The notes below the pieces were generated by a model. It had not been told where the DNA came from and did not search any database. It was given only the letters and a program-made list of their open reading frames with translations. The translations under genes were made by a program, and so were the position numbers. Below are positions 1-9,040 of a DNA stretch of 64,000 nucleotides, one piece after another. How positions within the stretch are numbered: the first letter of the stretch is position 1; each line of letters starts with the position of its first letter. This stretch comes from JAGQWW01 sp041392845 (GTDB lineage Bacteria; Bacteroidota; Bacteroidia; Chitinophagales; Saprospiraceae), in contig JAWKLG010000029.1 of the NCBI GenBank assembly GCA_041392845.1, positions 1 to 64,000 on the forward strand. The letters are read 5' to 3'.

Positions 1-327
1 TTTATTTTCAGTATATCTTGAGTGCAACTCATCTGAAAGGTACTCCTCTGTTGCAATTACTGCAGGATTTGGAAGTCTTTCATAAAACTTAGAGATTTCA
101 ATTTGCTCTTTGTTTTCGGTTACTTCTTCAATGGTTTCAGGATTAACTGCGAACTCATCAAGTTTGTCATGCAACTCTCTTTTAAGGTCAACGCTCAACT
201 GTTTTGCTCTTTTAGCAATGGTTGCAAGCGCTTCATAAATGTTGCCGGTGTCTTTAACAAATGCTTTTACATCACGTGCATGTAAATTAGGATCCAGTCC
301 CTGCACTTTGGTTTTGATATCGCTCAT
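1..327 (-). CDS. rpoZ: DNA-directed RNA polymerase omega subunit, Bacteroidota type (3' end cut by window)
   Basis: An open frame with no stop runs from ATG at 327 to the window edge, 109 codons, beginning MSDIKTKVQGLDPNLHARDV. The pattern DPNLHARDVKAF, then GNIYEALATIAKRAKQL, then a stretch ending FYERLPNPAVIATEEYL matches the small Bacteroidota omega-like protein that usually sits directly beside bamD. The role is RNA polymerase assembly and stability. Its start lies inside the end of bamD (41 bp overlap), so the two are translationally linked. The assignment is from family resemblance and gene order. The C-terminus is missing. Confidence 0.75.
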   Translation of the reverse strand, partial: MSDIKTKVQGLDPNLHARDVKAFVKDTGNIYEALATIAKRAKQLSVDLKRELHDKLDEFAVNPETIEEVTENKEQIEISKFYERLPNPAVIATEEYLSDELHSRYTENK

Positions 328-1138
328 TTTCTAAATTTTTTATTTTTCTGGTTGATTGTTCAAGCATGGTATTAATCTCTTTCCTATTGCTTGAATTTTC
401 TTCATACTTCGCCAAATACTCATTGGCATATCTTTCAACGTCTCTATAACGTTCCAGTTGCTTATCGATAACACTATTTTCTGCCAGATAAAAAGAGGCA
501 GCAGTGATCATATATCTTATTTGTTCACCATTAGGTGTTTCAGGGTAATCTTTTAAAAGATTTTGGAAGACCAAAACCGAGGCCTGATATTGTCTGAGGT
601 TGTAATACAACTCTCCTTCAGCATACACCTTCTTTTCAAGCTTTCTTCGTGACTCATCAATAAGCCTATTGGCATCATCAACCCTTTTACTTTCAGGAAA
701 GGTATTGATAAATAATTGAAATTCATCAATTGCTTTTTCTGTATTGGTCTGATCCAGGCGATAGGACGGCGACATTTGATAGTTGGAAAAAGCCGACATG
801 TATTCTGCCTCCTCTCTCAACTCACTATTTGGAAAAGTAGTTGAGAAGTTTCTAAAGTAATAAGAAGACAAAATGAATTTCTTTTGATTGTAATAGGTAT
901 AGGCGTATTTAAAATAGATATCCTCCAATTCTTTTTTGCCTCGGTATGCCGGAATCACCAACTCAAATAGGGCCTGGGATTTATCATAATCTCCTTTCTC
1001 ATAATATTCATAAGCCTTATTATAAATAAGCTCAGGATCGCCGCTAATTCTGGTTCTCTCAAACTCAGTTTTACAAGAGGTAAGAGAAATGCCCAAAATA
1101 AGCCCCACAAAACAGTAAAAAAGGATGTTTTTTGCCAT
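287..1138 (-). CDS. bamD: Outer membrane protein assembly factor BamD
   Basis: A 283-residue lipoprotein. The signal peptide ends in lipobox LTSC with Cys22 as the lipidation site. TPR-like helical repeats follow, recognisable as AYEYYEKGDYDKSQALFE (about residues 42-60), YYFRNFSTTFPNSELREEA and EFQLFINTFPESKRVDDA. This is the BamD/YfiO arrangement. BamD works with BamA at the periplasmic face of the outer membrane to insert beta-barrel proteins. Length is normal for the family. The downstream rpoZ overlaps its 3' end. A -7 box lies only 7 nt before the ATG. Confidence 0.9.
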   Translation of the reverse strand: MAKNILFYCFVGLILGISLTSCKTEFERTRISGDPELIYNKAYEYYEKGDYDKSQALFELVIPAYRGKKELEDIYFKYAYTYYNQKKFILSSYYFRNFSTTFPNSELREEAEYMSAFSNYQMSPSYRLDQTNTEKAIDEFQLFINTFPESKRVDDANRLIDESRRKLEKKVYAEGELYYNLRQYQASVLVFQNLLKDYPETPNGEQIRYMITAASFYLAENSVIDKQLERYRDVERYANEYLAKYEENSSNRKEINTMLEQSTRKIKNLENERYQNQSAGTGS

Positions 1139-1145
1139 AAGGGTG

Positions 1146-1153
1146 CAAAATTA
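1146..1153 (-). promoter_or_regulatory. Putative -7 box upstream of bamD
   Basis: On the minus strand the bases read TAATTTTG followed by CACCC, a match to the Bacteroidota TAnnTTTG element. Only 7 nt separate it from the bamD ATG, so the transcript would have almost no leader. No convincing -33 TTG was found at the right distance. Confidence 0.4.
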
Positions 1154-1252
1154 CAAGGATTTTTTAAAAATTCACCTTTATAATTGGTTTATAACACTTA
1201 ATGAGTGAATCATTACTCCTTATGGTTGGTTAAAACTTTCTAACTTTTGATA

Positions 1253-2188
1253 ATGAAACCTGTCCGGACTAATTTTGAAAACAGCAAAGACCAGCTTAGA
1301 CTTTATTATTCGAAATCCTTATTTCCGGTTTTAAAAGGATTGGAGAAAAAACGGAAAAAACTGCTGTTATTACTGTTGTTGTCAGGATTGATGCTCATCT
1401 TTTCCCTTATCTGGTGGCTGGCAAATCAGCAATTTTTATTAGCACTGTTGATTTTTGTTTTTGGATTGGTCCCCAGCTTTTTATTTTCCAGCAAAATCAG
1501 GGAATTCAAAGCATCATTTAAACATATTGTGATTCATAAATTAATGGAGTTCTTTGAATTGCAAAACCTTTTACATTCGATTCAATACGAGCCATATGGA
1601 AAAATTTCAAAAGTAATTTTCCTAAAGTCCAATTTTGTAATGGAAGAAATAGTGGAATATAACAGTGAAGATTATTTCAAAGGAAGAACACATGACACTG
1701 CATTTGAGATTTGTGAATTAAAAGTCAAAACCAAATCTAAAGTTACCGGGAAGATAAAAATTGCATTTCGCGGCCATTTTTTAAAGTTTAATCCCAACAG
1801 GAACCATGAAGGTAAAATTTGGATTTTACCAAAAACTGAAAAATCAAATCTAACAAACAGTATCAAAGAAATGTACAGATTGGGAGCTAAACCTATAGAG
1901 GATACAGTGCTTTCAAGACGATACTTAATTTACCACACACCAGAATTTATTTTAAATCATTTTCTTACGGATGATCTGAAAAAGGTATTGGAGGAATGGG
2001 CTAACCAAAATCGTACATTTTTCATATATTCTGAAGGTCCTGACATTCATGTTGCCATTAGAAATAACATGGATATACTCGAACCAAATATCTTTACAAG
2101 CAATAAAAGGTTCGATAAAATTCTAAATCTCCATCAGGAATTATCAAATATGTTTGAGATAATTGAGTCTTTCGAAAAAGGAGTTTAA
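1253..2188 (+). CDS. DUF3137 family membrane protein
   Basis: A 311-residue protein with two hydrophobic segments (about residues 37-55 and 60-76) after a basic N-terminus, then a soluble domain. That domain contains YFKGRTHDTAFEICELKV and FRGHFLKFN, the pattern I associate with DUF3137. The function of the family is unknown. I chose ATG 1253 over the in-frame TTG at 1247 because only two residues differ. It is transcribed divergently from bamD, and lpxK follows 62 bp later on the same strand. Confidence 0.7.
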   Translation: MKPVRTNFENSKDQLRLYYSKSLFPVLKGLEKKRKKLLLLLLLSGLMLIFSLIWWLANQQFLLALLIFVFGLVPSFLFSSKIREFKASFKHIVIHKLMEFFELQNLLHSIQYEPYGKISKVIFLKSNFVMEEIVEYNSEDYFKGRTHDTAFEICELKVKTKSKVTGKIKIAFRGHFLKFNPNRNHEGKIWILPKTEKSNLTNSIKEMYRLGAKPIEDTVLSRRYLIYHTPEFILNHFLTDDLKKVLEEWANQNRTFFIYSEGPDIHVAIRNNMDILEPNIFTSNKRFDKILNLHQELSNMFEIIESFEKGV

Positions 2189-2250
2189 TCTTATTTTTTA
2201 GAATGAATGGCATCATTTTCCTTTCTTAAGGGTTATTGTAAAAAAATTAT

Positions 2251-3318
2251 ATGGTTCAAAACTTACTCGTCAAGCTTTTGCTGGCTCCTTTTTCCCTGCT
2301 TTATGGAATTGGCATCAGCCTGAGAAATTTTTTTTATAGAAAGGGATTGTTGAAAGGTATGGTATTCAACCTGCCGGTGATTTCTGTAGGGAATCTTTCC
2401 ATAGGGGGAACGGGTAAAACTCCTCATATAGAATACCTTATCAGGCTTTTGAAAGACTATATAAAAATAGCAACCTTAAGTAGAGGTTATCAGCGAAAAA
2501 CAAAAGGATATCTTGAAGTCCTTCCAAACTTTACTGCAGAACAATCTGGAGATGAACCATTACAATTTGCTCGAAAATTTAGGGATGTATTAGTGACTGT
2601 TGGGGAAGATCGTTCTTATGCTATACCCAAAATAGTCCAAAATCATCCGGATACCCAGTTGATTTTGTTGGATGATGCGTTTCAGCATTTGTCAGTTAAA
2701 CCGGGTCTTAATATCATGCTGACAGATTTTAATAGATTGTTTACGCGTGATTATTTATTGCCATCAGGAAGATTAAGGGAATGGCGCTCATCCTATGAAA
2801 GAGCGGATGTAATCATTGTTTCCAAATGTCCCCCTGATTTGTCTGTAAATAAAAAAGAGGAGCTTATTGCTGAGATAAAACCGCTGCCCCACCAGAAAAT
2901 ATTTTTTACCTATTACGATTATGGCCATCCTTATTATATGTTCAATCCGGCACAGGTAATCCCTTTGCAAGCAGATTGGGATGTACTTGTTATTTGTGCC
3001 ATCGCCGGTACGGAGTATTTGTTGGATTATGTAAATACAAAGGTTGACTCTGTAAAGGTATTGGAATTTGAAGACCACCATTATTTTACAAAGTATGACT
3101 TAGGGAAGTTAAACCAGGCTTTTGATAATCTGGATTCTAAGAAAAAGGTGATTTTGACAACAGAAAAAGATGCCATGAGACTGGAACTCCACAAGGATTA
3201 TTTATTGGCAGAGAAACTGCCAATTATTAACCTTCCTGTTGAAGTTAGATTCCTTTTTGACGAAGGTCCAATCTTCAACCAATTGGTTCAAAATTATCTG
3301 CTTGGATTTAGGTCGTAG
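2251..3318 (+). CDS. lpxK: Tetraacyldisaccharide 4'-kinase (lipid A biosynthesis)
   Basis: A 355-residue protein with an N-terminal hydrophobic helix (about residues 4-24) and a P-loop in GNLSIGGTGKT (residues 47-57), the signature of LpxK. Further family motifs are LSRGYQRKTKGY, GDEPLQFARKF and LLDDAFQHLSVKP. LpxK phosphorylates the 4' position of lipid A disaccharide at the inner membrane. Length is normal. lolA lies downstream on the same strand after a strong hairpin. Confidence 0.93.
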   Translation: MVQNLLVKLLLAPFSLLYGIGISLRNFFYRKGLLKGMVFNLPVISVGNLSIGGTGKTPHIEYLIRLLKDYIKIATLSRGYQRKTKGYLEVLPNFTAEQSGDEPLQFARKFRDVLVTVGEDRSYAIPKIVQNHPDTQLILLDDAFQHLSVKPGLNIMLTDFNRLFTRDYLLPSGRLREWRSSYERADVIIVSKCPPDLSVNKKEELIAEIKPLPHQKIFFTYYDYGHPYYMFNPAQVIPLQADWDVLVICAIAGTEYLLDYVNTKVDSVKVLEFEDHHYFTKYDLGKLNQAFDNLDSKKKVILTTEKDAMRLELHKDYLLAEKLPIINLPVEVRFLFDEGPIFNQLVQNYLLGFRS

Positions 3319-3340
3319 TAACTTCCTGTTTAGATAAACG

Positions 3341-3377
3341 TCCTAAGATCGTTATTAAAAGATTAACGATTTTAGGA
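3341..3377 (+). other. 14-bp stem-loop between lpxK and lolA
   Basis: TCCTAAGATCGTTA (3341-3354) pairs with TAACGATTTTAGGA (3364-3377) over a 9-nt loop. The single non-Watson-Crick position is G-U on the plus strand and would be C-A on the minus strand, so the structure is read as plus-strand RNA. No T-run follows directly, so it is more likely an mRNA-stability or processing element than a classical terminator. Confidence 0.55.
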
Positions 3378-3430
3378 AAGGTGGATTTTAAATAATTCCT
3401 TCGCACCTTCGTTTTTAAAATAAAAAATTC

Positions 3431-4108
3431 ATGTTGAAATATTGTTTTTCCATTATTGCACTCAGCCTGTTTACCTTGAGCATATTTGCTCAAACACCCA
3501 AGGAGACTTTGGTAGAAGATCCTGCAGCCAAAACGGTTTTTGAAAAGGTGAAGAAAAGATATGAGGCGTATAAAACACTCACCGTAAATTTTTCTTTAAA
3601 TATTGATATACCGGAACAGCCTACCATTAAACAAAAAGGTACTCTTGTCCAAGATGGTAAGAAATACAAATTGGACCTGACAGATCAAATGTTGATGAGC
3701 GACGGCAATGACTTGTGGTTGTTTTTAAAAGAAAAAAAAGAGGTTCAAATCAACGATATTGACGAAGGTGATGACACGGTCTTGTCTCCAATTGATTTAT
3801 TGAATATTTACGAAAGAGATGATTTTGAATATGCTCTGGTTAACGAAATGAAAAACAGCAAGGGGCAGATAGTTCAACAAATAGAATTAAAACCCAGGAA
3901 TAAAGGTGCAGATTATTCTAAAATCAGGATTGAAATTGAAAAATCAAAAGCTGACATTTTAGGAATGAAGGCGTTTTTTACGGATGGAGTTCGATATACA
4001 GTAGAGGTGGATGAAGTTATTCCAAATAAATCGATTCCCGCTTCAACTTTCGTTTTTAATGCAAGTGATTATCCAGGCGTAAAAGTTGAAGACTTGAGGT
4101 TGGATTAA
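3431..4108 (+). CDS. lolA: LolA-family outer-membrane lipoprotein carrier protein
   Basis: A 225-residue protein with a signal peptide (hydrophobic core about residues 4-19, likely cleaved after FAQ). The mature part has the LolA-like order: an amphipathic start (FEKVKKRYEAYKTLTVNFS), a TIKQKGTLVQDGKKYKL strand pair, then DLWLFLKEKKEVQIND and SPIDLLNIYE. It is expected to carry lipoproteins across the periplasm. Bacteroidota LolA is often near ftsK; here it follows lpxK, another envelope gene. A strong terminator follows. Confidence 0.8.
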   Translation: MLKYCFSIIALSLFTLSIFAQTPKETLVEDPAAKTVFEKVKKRYEAYKTLTVNFSLNIDIPEQPTIKQKGTLVQDGKKYKLDLTDQMLMSDGNDLWLFLKEKKEVQINDIDEGDDTVLSPIDLLNIYERDDFEYALVNEMKNSKGQIVQQIELKPRNKGADYSKIRIEIEKSKADILGMKAFFTDGVRYTVEVDEVIPNKSIPASTFVFNASDYPGVKVEDLRLD

Positions 4109-4126
4109 TCAGGATTAATATCAAAT

Positions 4127-4162
4127 AAAAAGAGCGGCTTGATTTTTCAAGCCGCTCTTTTT
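4127..4162 (+). terminator. Intrinsic terminator after lolA (usable on both strands)
   Basis: A perfect 16-bp stem (4127-4142 with 4147-4162) with a TTTT loop. The A-run on one side and T-run on the other let it act for lolA and for the convergent M28 peptidase gene. Confidence 0.9.
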
Positions 4163-4187
4163 ATTTATTAAAACAAAGGATTTTGAT

Positions 4188-5414
4188 TTAGAAGGTCACA
4201 TTTTTAACCATTACCTTATCTCCTCTTTTAACAGCCACTCTGGTAGTATCTCCTTTTTTGTATTTACCCAATCCTTCCATGTAGTCATAAATATCTTTGA
4301 CGTCCAAATCTCCGATTTTGATAACGATATCTCCTTTCTCCATACCTGCAACTTCTGCCGGTCTTCCTTCCATAACGCCATCAATTCTCATCCCTTCACC
4401 CTGGTATACATAATCAGGCATCACTCCAAGTGTAACTTTAAAAGCAGCAGCTTGTTTGCCTTCATTTTCATCTTTGGTTTTGGTGAATTCGATTTTTCCC
4501 TTTTTATCGATTTTTGAAATCAAATCGTAAATGAATTCGCTTATGGTTACTATTCCATCGTAATTTACCAATTCGCTGTCATCGGATGGCTTGTGATAAT
4601 CAGAATGTTGTCCTGTAAAAAAGTGAATAGCAGGAATTTCGTTCAAATAAAAAGAGGTATGATCGGATGGTCCAATTCCACTATCAGAAGTTTTTAGTGA
4701 CAATTCTGATTTGATTTTAGGAAAAGTCTCTTTCCAAACCGGAGAAGTTCCGGCACCATTGATTACCACTACCTTTTCTTCATTTAGTCTTCCAACCATG
4801 TCCATATTCACCATGTAATTGATGGATTTTATATCAATTGTTGGATGCTCAACAAAGTATTTAGAGCCAAATAGTCCCATTTCTTCACCGGAGAAGGCTA
4901 TAAAAAGATAGTTGTTGTTTTTAGGACCTTCACTTTTTAGTTTTTCAGCAAGGTAAAGAACTGTTGCTACGCCGCTCGCATTGTCGTCAGCTCCGTTATG
5001 AATTTCATCTCCACCGGTATAAAGCGAACCAAAATCACCATGGCCTAGGTGGTCATAGTGAGCTCCGATTACTACCGTATTTTTTGCATTGTTGTCCAGG
5101 TACGCAACCACATTCTTTCCGGTTCTTTTTTCTCCGTTATTCTCGACGTGGGGATTGTTTTTATAGTTGAAATCAAAATATTGGAAGTATTTTCCATCTG
5201 TCCCCATTGGTTTCAAACCCAGGTCTTTAAATCTTTTTGCAATGTATTCAGCCGCCATTTGCTCACCGGGAGTTCCGGTAGAACGACCTTCAAGTAAATT
5301 TGAAGAAAGATAGACTACGTCTACCTTTACGTCCATAGTTTTATCTTTTGTGTTTTGGGACCAGGCGAATGAAGCAATAAATAGAAATGCTAAAAGGATA
5401 TTTACTTTTTTCAT
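4188..5414 (-). CDS. Secreted M28 family zinc aminopeptidase with C-terminal PDZ domain
   Basis: A 408-residue exported protein (signal peptide about residues 1-19). The M28 zinc ligands are visible: His119 (GAHYDH), Asp143 (GADDNASG), Glu177/178 (GEEMG), Asp205 (NMDMVG) and His274 (DYHKPSD). A PDZ domain occupies about residues 325-408, with VMEGRPAEVAGMEKGD and GDLDVKDIYDYM. It probably degrades peptides in the periplasm or outside the cell. No T9SS sorting domain is present. It has its own -7 box and is convergent with lolA. Confidence 0.88.
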   Translation of the reverse strand: MKKVNILLAFLFIASFAWSQNTKDKTMDVKVDVVYLSSNLLEGRSTGTPGEQMAAEYIAKRFKDLGLKPMGTDGKYFQYFDFNYKNNPHVENNGEKRTGKNVVAYLDNNAKNTVVIGAHYDHLGHGDFGSLYTGGDEIHNGADDNASGVATVLYLAEKLKSEGPKNNNYLFIAFSGEEMGLFGSKYFVEHPTIDIKSINYMVNMDMVGRLNEEKVVVINGAGTSPVWKETFPKIKSELSLKTSDSGIGPSDHTSFYLNEIPAIHFFTGQHSDYHKPSDDSELVNYDGIVTISEFIYDLISKIDKKGKIEFTKTKDENEGKQAAAFKVTLGVMPDYVYQGEGMRIDGVMEGRPAEVAGMEKGDIVIKIGDLDVKDIYDYMEGLGKYKKGDTTRVAVKRGDKVMVKNVTF

Positions 5415-5450
5415 TAAATGTGTTTTTGATTAAGGCATTCAATATACCCG

Positions 5451-5458
5451 CAAAAATA
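5451..5458 (-). promoter_or_regulatory. Putative -7 box for the M28 peptidase gene
   Basis: The minus strand reads TATTTTTG followed by CGGG, 36 nt before the ATG. A TTTA lies about 16 nt upstream as a poor -33 candidate. The -7 match is full and the overall promoter call is moderate. Confidence 0.45.
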
Positions 5459-5555
5459 AACTTTGAATTGTCAGTAAAGTGTATAATTCTTAAAAACTTG
5501 AATAGTTGTAGCGAAGAGATTCATTTTTATTTAAAATAACAAATTATAAATGGCA

Positions 5556-5587
5556 TTAGAACTATTACCAGGAACTGACTATATTTG
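5556..5587 (+). promoter_or_regulatory. Putative promoter of the 5673 gene
   Basis: TATATTTG at 5580-5587 is a full TAnnTTTG -7 box followed by CAC. TTA at 5556-5558 sits about where the -33 TTG is expected. Transcription would begin near 5594, giving a leader of about 80 nt that contains the stem-loop at 5615-5650. Confidence 0.5.
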
Positions 5588-5614
5588 CACAGCATTTTAA
5601 AAATGATTGTAAAT

Positions 5615-5650
5615 AAACCTGGCAAGGCTCAAAGTGGCTTTGCCAGGTTT
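5615..5650 (+). promoter_or_regulatory. Leader stem-loop before the 5673 gene
   Basis: AAACCTGGCAA (5615-5625) and TTGCCAGGTTT (5640-5650) form a perfect 11-bp stem with a 14-nt loop. It lies between the predicted promoter and the ATG at 5673, and it covers an in-frame GTG at 5634 that could otherwise be taken as the start. A short A-run rather than a T-run follows, so it may be a cis-regulatory leader or stability element. Confidence 0.6.
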
Positions 5651-5672
5651 ATCTTTAAAAAACCCAACCATT

Positions 5673-7067
5673 ATGTTAGAACTAGATGATAAATATTTTG
5701 AGAAGCTGGAGGCAATTGCCGGTGAAATCCAGGGCTCTGATGATTTAGCAACTTACCTTGAAGAGGAGGAAGAAGAATCGTTTTTGGCCCTCAAAGAACA
5801 GTATGAGCCTTTTATGGCACAATTGTATGATGAGGTTGCAGAGAACGATCCTTTACAGTTGGTCTCTTTGGAAAAGGCATTTTTACATGAAGCGTTTGAA
5901 GGCTTATTCCTGCCAAAAATTCTTGGATATTCAGTTTTGAGAGGTGAGGTTAGAATGGATACCATGAAATATGTGCGTACCCAGGAGCACTTTAAAGAAG
6001 TGTTGATGGCCATCGCAAATTCTGCAAACTTCGATATCCTTAGAAAGAGAATTGGCCAATCCATTCAAATGGGTTTTGCACTAAGTTCTGACATTTGGGT
6101 AACCAACCTTATTGAGGAGGTTGAAAATAAAAAGATTCGCTATTTCCTAAATAGCTTAAGAATTGACAGGTATCGTCGTCTGGAAGATCGTCGGGCATTT
6201 TATCACCGTTATTGGAAGCAGTTTAAAAACGATAATTTCCAAACAGCCGAAATTCCAGATTCTAAAAATGAATTTCAGGTTCATTTTACCAGCCTGAAAG
6301 AATTTTTGATCTACCGTGTAAAAGATACCCATAACAACGAAAGCATCGTTCCACATTTGAAAGCTTTGATCAACAACAAAGATTTCATCGGTATGCAGGA
6401 ACACCTTGAAATTATGGGAATTTTTGCAAACTTCTTTGATCTGGAGGATAAGGACAAAAAAGACTTGAAATCAACCTTTAATAAGGTTAGAAAAGATGTA
6501 AGCGACTTTTCTGATAAATGGTTTCACTTGACACTTGAATTACATAAGCGTGAAATCGAACTGGACGCTGCTGCTGACCAACGTGTTTCTGAAATCCTGG
6601 ATGATAGTATCAAAGATGAGTTGACCGATTATTATCAGTTGATGGATGTTATACATAGCAAAGGCTACGTTCATGAAGATACTCAGGAGGCGATCAAGGT
6701 TTATTACAATAAACATGAAGGTCTTTCCATGCAAAATGAGTGTGTTAGACAAGCCATCTATAACAACTTCGCAAGGGTTATCAATAACATTGAACCAAAA
6801 GAATATCACGAGCTTTTTGAAATTGCGAAATACTACGGAATTTATATCCAGATTTTCGGCAACCAGAAGTTCAATCAGAACCTTGAGGATTTGTCTATGA
6901 AGTATGTAGGTAAATTACTTAAAACTTATACTGATAAAAGAGGAAAGGATTACCAGGATATCAAAAAGTTTGTATCGACAACCTTTAAAGATTTAGGATT
7001 CCTTACTGATAAAGAGGTGGTTGAGTTGTTCAAGACTCGCAGAAAGCGCAAAAAAGTAGAAGAGTAA
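5673..7067 (+). CDS. Conserved-looking protein of unknown family, 464 residues
   Basis: I do not recognise this family. The protein starts MLELDDKYFEKLEAIAGEI, is mostly helical and charged, and has no signal peptide or membrane segment, so it is probably cytoplasmic. An acidic run (LEEEEEES) lies near residue 30. The middle is rich in aromatic and basic residues (IDRYRRLEDRRAFYHRYWKQF). A long helical part contains NNEPKEYHELFEIAKYYG-like sequence, and the tail is basic (FKTRRKRKKVEE). ATG 5673 is chosen because the upstream GTG lies inside a stem-loop and the promoter geometry fits. It stands alone, with its own promoter and a terminator shared with htpG. Confidence 0.75.
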   Translation: MLELDDKYFEKLEAIAGEIQGSDDLATYLEEEEEESFLALKEQYEPFMAQLYDEVAENDPLQLVSLEKAFLHEAFEGLFLPKILGYSVLRGEVRMDTMKYVRTQEHFKEVLMAIANSANFDILRKRIGQSIQMGFALSSDIWVTNLIEEVENKKIRYFLNSLRIDRYRRLEDRRAFYHRYWKQFKNDNFQTAEIPDSKNEFQVHFTSLKEFLIYRVKDTHNNESIVPHLKALINNKDFIGMQEHLEIMGIFANFFDLEDKDKKDLKSTFNKVRKDVSDFSDKWFHLTLELHKREIELDAAADQRVSEILDDSIKDELTDYYQLMDVIHSKGYVHEDTQEAIKVYYNKHEGLSMQNECVRQAIYNNFARVINNIEPKEYHELFEIAKYYGIYIQIFGNQKFNQNLEDLSMKYVGKLLKTYTDKRGKDYQDIKKFVSTTFKDLGFLTDKEVVELFKTRRKRKKVEE

Positions 7068-7092
7068 TTAGCTTTTTTTAAAAGATAAATAA

Positions 7093-7123
7093 AAAAGGCG
7101 GCAGTAAATCACTGCCGCCTTTT
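7093..7123 (+). terminator. Bidirectional terminator between the 5673 gene and htpG
   Basis: A perfect 13-bp GC-rich stem (AAAAGGCGGCAGT with ACTGCCGCCTTTT), 5-nt loop, flanked by A-run and T-run, between convergent genes. Confidence 0.9.
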
Positions 7124-7126
7124 GTT

Positions 7127-8998
7127 TTATTTGGCTACCATGTCAATGGATGAATTAATGAATTCAGCTAATTCGGCTCCTTTCAACATGTTTTGATTTA
7201 ACAGTCCAAGTTTTAGAAGATAGTTGGCAAGTTTCTCCTTGTTCTCGTCTGTCTTTTTGTTCATCAATTTCTGAGCAATAACCGGATGATTGGTGTTGAC
7301 CACCACATTGTACATATCAGGAAAGGCATCATTGAAATTCATTCCGTTCAAAGCCTGCATTTCCTTCATTCTTCTCATGAACTCCGGCTTAATAATCTGT
7401 ACAGGTGGTTCATCAGGTGTAAGTGCTTTTAATTGCACGGACTGGCCTTCTTTTCCGGCTACTTTTAAAAAGACCTCTTTTACCTTCTCCTGTTCTTTTT
7501 CAGAAAGAACGGACTCTCTTTTTTCATCTTTTTCAATGAGGTGATCAAGGGTATCGGAATCAATTCTTTTGAAAGAGAAATCAGTTAGTTTGTATTCAAG
7601 GTGCTGTATAAAATGGTTGTCGATCAAATTATCAAAAACTAAAACATCATAACCTGCATTTTTGGCAGTATTAATATAGGTGTGGTGTTCATCCGGATTG
7701 TTGGTATACAAGTAAACCAACTTACCATCCTTATCTTTTTGATTGGTTTCAACTTTTTCCTTGTATTCATCCAGTGTGAAAAATTCGCCTTCAGTGTTTT
7801 TTAGAAGTAAAAATTTCAAAGCCTTATCATAGAATTTCTCATCAGAAATAAGGCCGTATTTAACAAAGACATTTAGGTCATCCCATTTTTCTTCATATGC
7901 TTTGCGGTCAGCCTTGAAGATTTCCTGAAGCTTTTCTGCTACTTTTTTAGTGATGTAGCCGGTGATTTTGCGCACATTGCTGTCACTTTGCAAGTAGGAA
8001 CGAGAGACATTCAAAGGAATATCAGGCGAATCAATCACACCATGCAAAAGCGTCAGCCATTCCGGTACTATTTCCTTTACATCGTCTGTAACATATACCT
8101 GATTTGAATAAAGGTGAATTTTATTTTTCTGCATTTCCAAGGCACCGCCAATCTTAGGGAAATACAGAACACCTGTCAAGTTGAAAGGATAATCTATATT
8201 AAGGTGGATCCAAAACATTGGGTCTTGTCCCATCGGAAACAGCTCTCTATAAAATCCTTTGTAATCTTCGTCGCTCAGTTCCGAAGGGTTTTTAGTCCAG
8301 GCTGGAGTGGGATTGTTGATGATGTTGTCTACTTCTCTTGTTTCATCTTTTGCATTATCTCCCTCTCCTACTTTTTCAGTAATGGTTCTGGTTCCAAATT
8401 TTATAGGTACCGGAAGGAATTTGCAATATTTAAGAAGCAGCTCTTCGATTCGTGCTTTTTCCAGAAACTCAGTAGCATCTTCAGAAATATGCAGGATGAT
8501 ATCTGTGCCTCTTTGTTCTTTTTCTATTGTATCCAGACTGTATTCCGGAGAACCATTACAGGTCCAAACGACAGCATCTGCGCCATCTTTCCATGATTTA
8601 GTTTTTACTTCAACCTCACTTGCTACCATAAAGGCTGAATAGAATCCCAAACCAAAGTGTCCGATGATATTTGCTTCATCTTTGTATTTCTCCAACCACT
8701 CTGCAGCACTTGAAAAGGCAATCTGGTTGAGGTATTTTAAAACCTCCTCTTCGGTCATACCTATACCCTTATCACTTATGGTAAGCGTTTTGGCATCCTT
8801 ATCCAGAATAATTTCAATGGTGGTGTCTCCAATTTCTGATTTCAGTTCACCTCTGTTGGCTAAAATTTTCAGTTTGCTGGTCGCATCTACGGCATTGGAA
8901 ATTAATTCTCGCAGAAAAATATCCTGATCTGCGTAAAGAAATTTCTTGATTATGGGGAAGATATTGTCGGTTTGAACTGAAATGTTACCCTTTTGCAT
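7127..8998 (-). CDS. htpG: Molecular chaperone HtpG (Hsp90 family)
   Basis: A 623-residue protein with the Hsp90 layout. The N-terminal GHKL ATPase has RELISNAVDATSKL, SDKGIGMTEEE and IGHFGLGFYSAFMVA. The middle domain includes NVSRSYLQSDSNVRKI, and a C-terminal dimerisation domain follows. It is an ATP-driven cytoplasmic chaperone for stress-damaged proteins. ATG 8998 starts MQKGNISVQ, as in homologues; an in-frame TTG three codons earlier is not needed. The upstream region has a sigma-54-like element rather than an obvious TAnnTTTG box. Confidence 0.96.
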   Translation of the reverse strand: MQKGNISVQTDNIFPIIKKFLYADQDIFLRELISNAVDATSKLKILANRGELKSEIGDTTIEIILDKDAKTLTISDKGIGMTEEEVLKYLNQIAFSSAAEWLEKYKDEANIIGHFGLGFYSAFMVASEVEVKTKSWKDGADAVVWTCNGSPEYSLDTIEKEQRGTDIILHISEDATEFLEKARIEELLLKYCKFLPVPIKFGTRTITEKVGEGDNAKDETREVDNIINNPTPAWTKNPSELSDEDYKGFYRELFPMGQDPMFWIHLNIDYPFNLTGVLYFPKIGGALEMQKNKIHLYSNQVYVTDDVKEIVPEWLTLLHGVIDSPDIPLNVSRSYLQSDSNVRKITGYITKKVAEKLQEIFKADRKAYEEKWDDLNVFVKYGLISDEKFYDKALKFLLLKNTEGEFFTLDEYKEKVETNQKDKDGKLVYLYTNNPDEHHTYINTAKNAGYDVLVFDNLIDNHFIQHLEYKLTDFSFKRIDSDTLDHLIEKDEKRESVLSEKEQEKVKEVFLKVAGKEGQSVQLKALTPDEPPVQIIKPEFMRRMKEMQALNGMNFNDAFPDMYNVVVNTNHPVIAQKLMNKKTDENKEKLANYLLKLGLLNQNMLKGAELAEFINSSIDMVAK

Positions 8999-9040
8999 GC
9001 TTATCAAATTTTTGTTTAATAAATACTTGAATTGGGAAGT

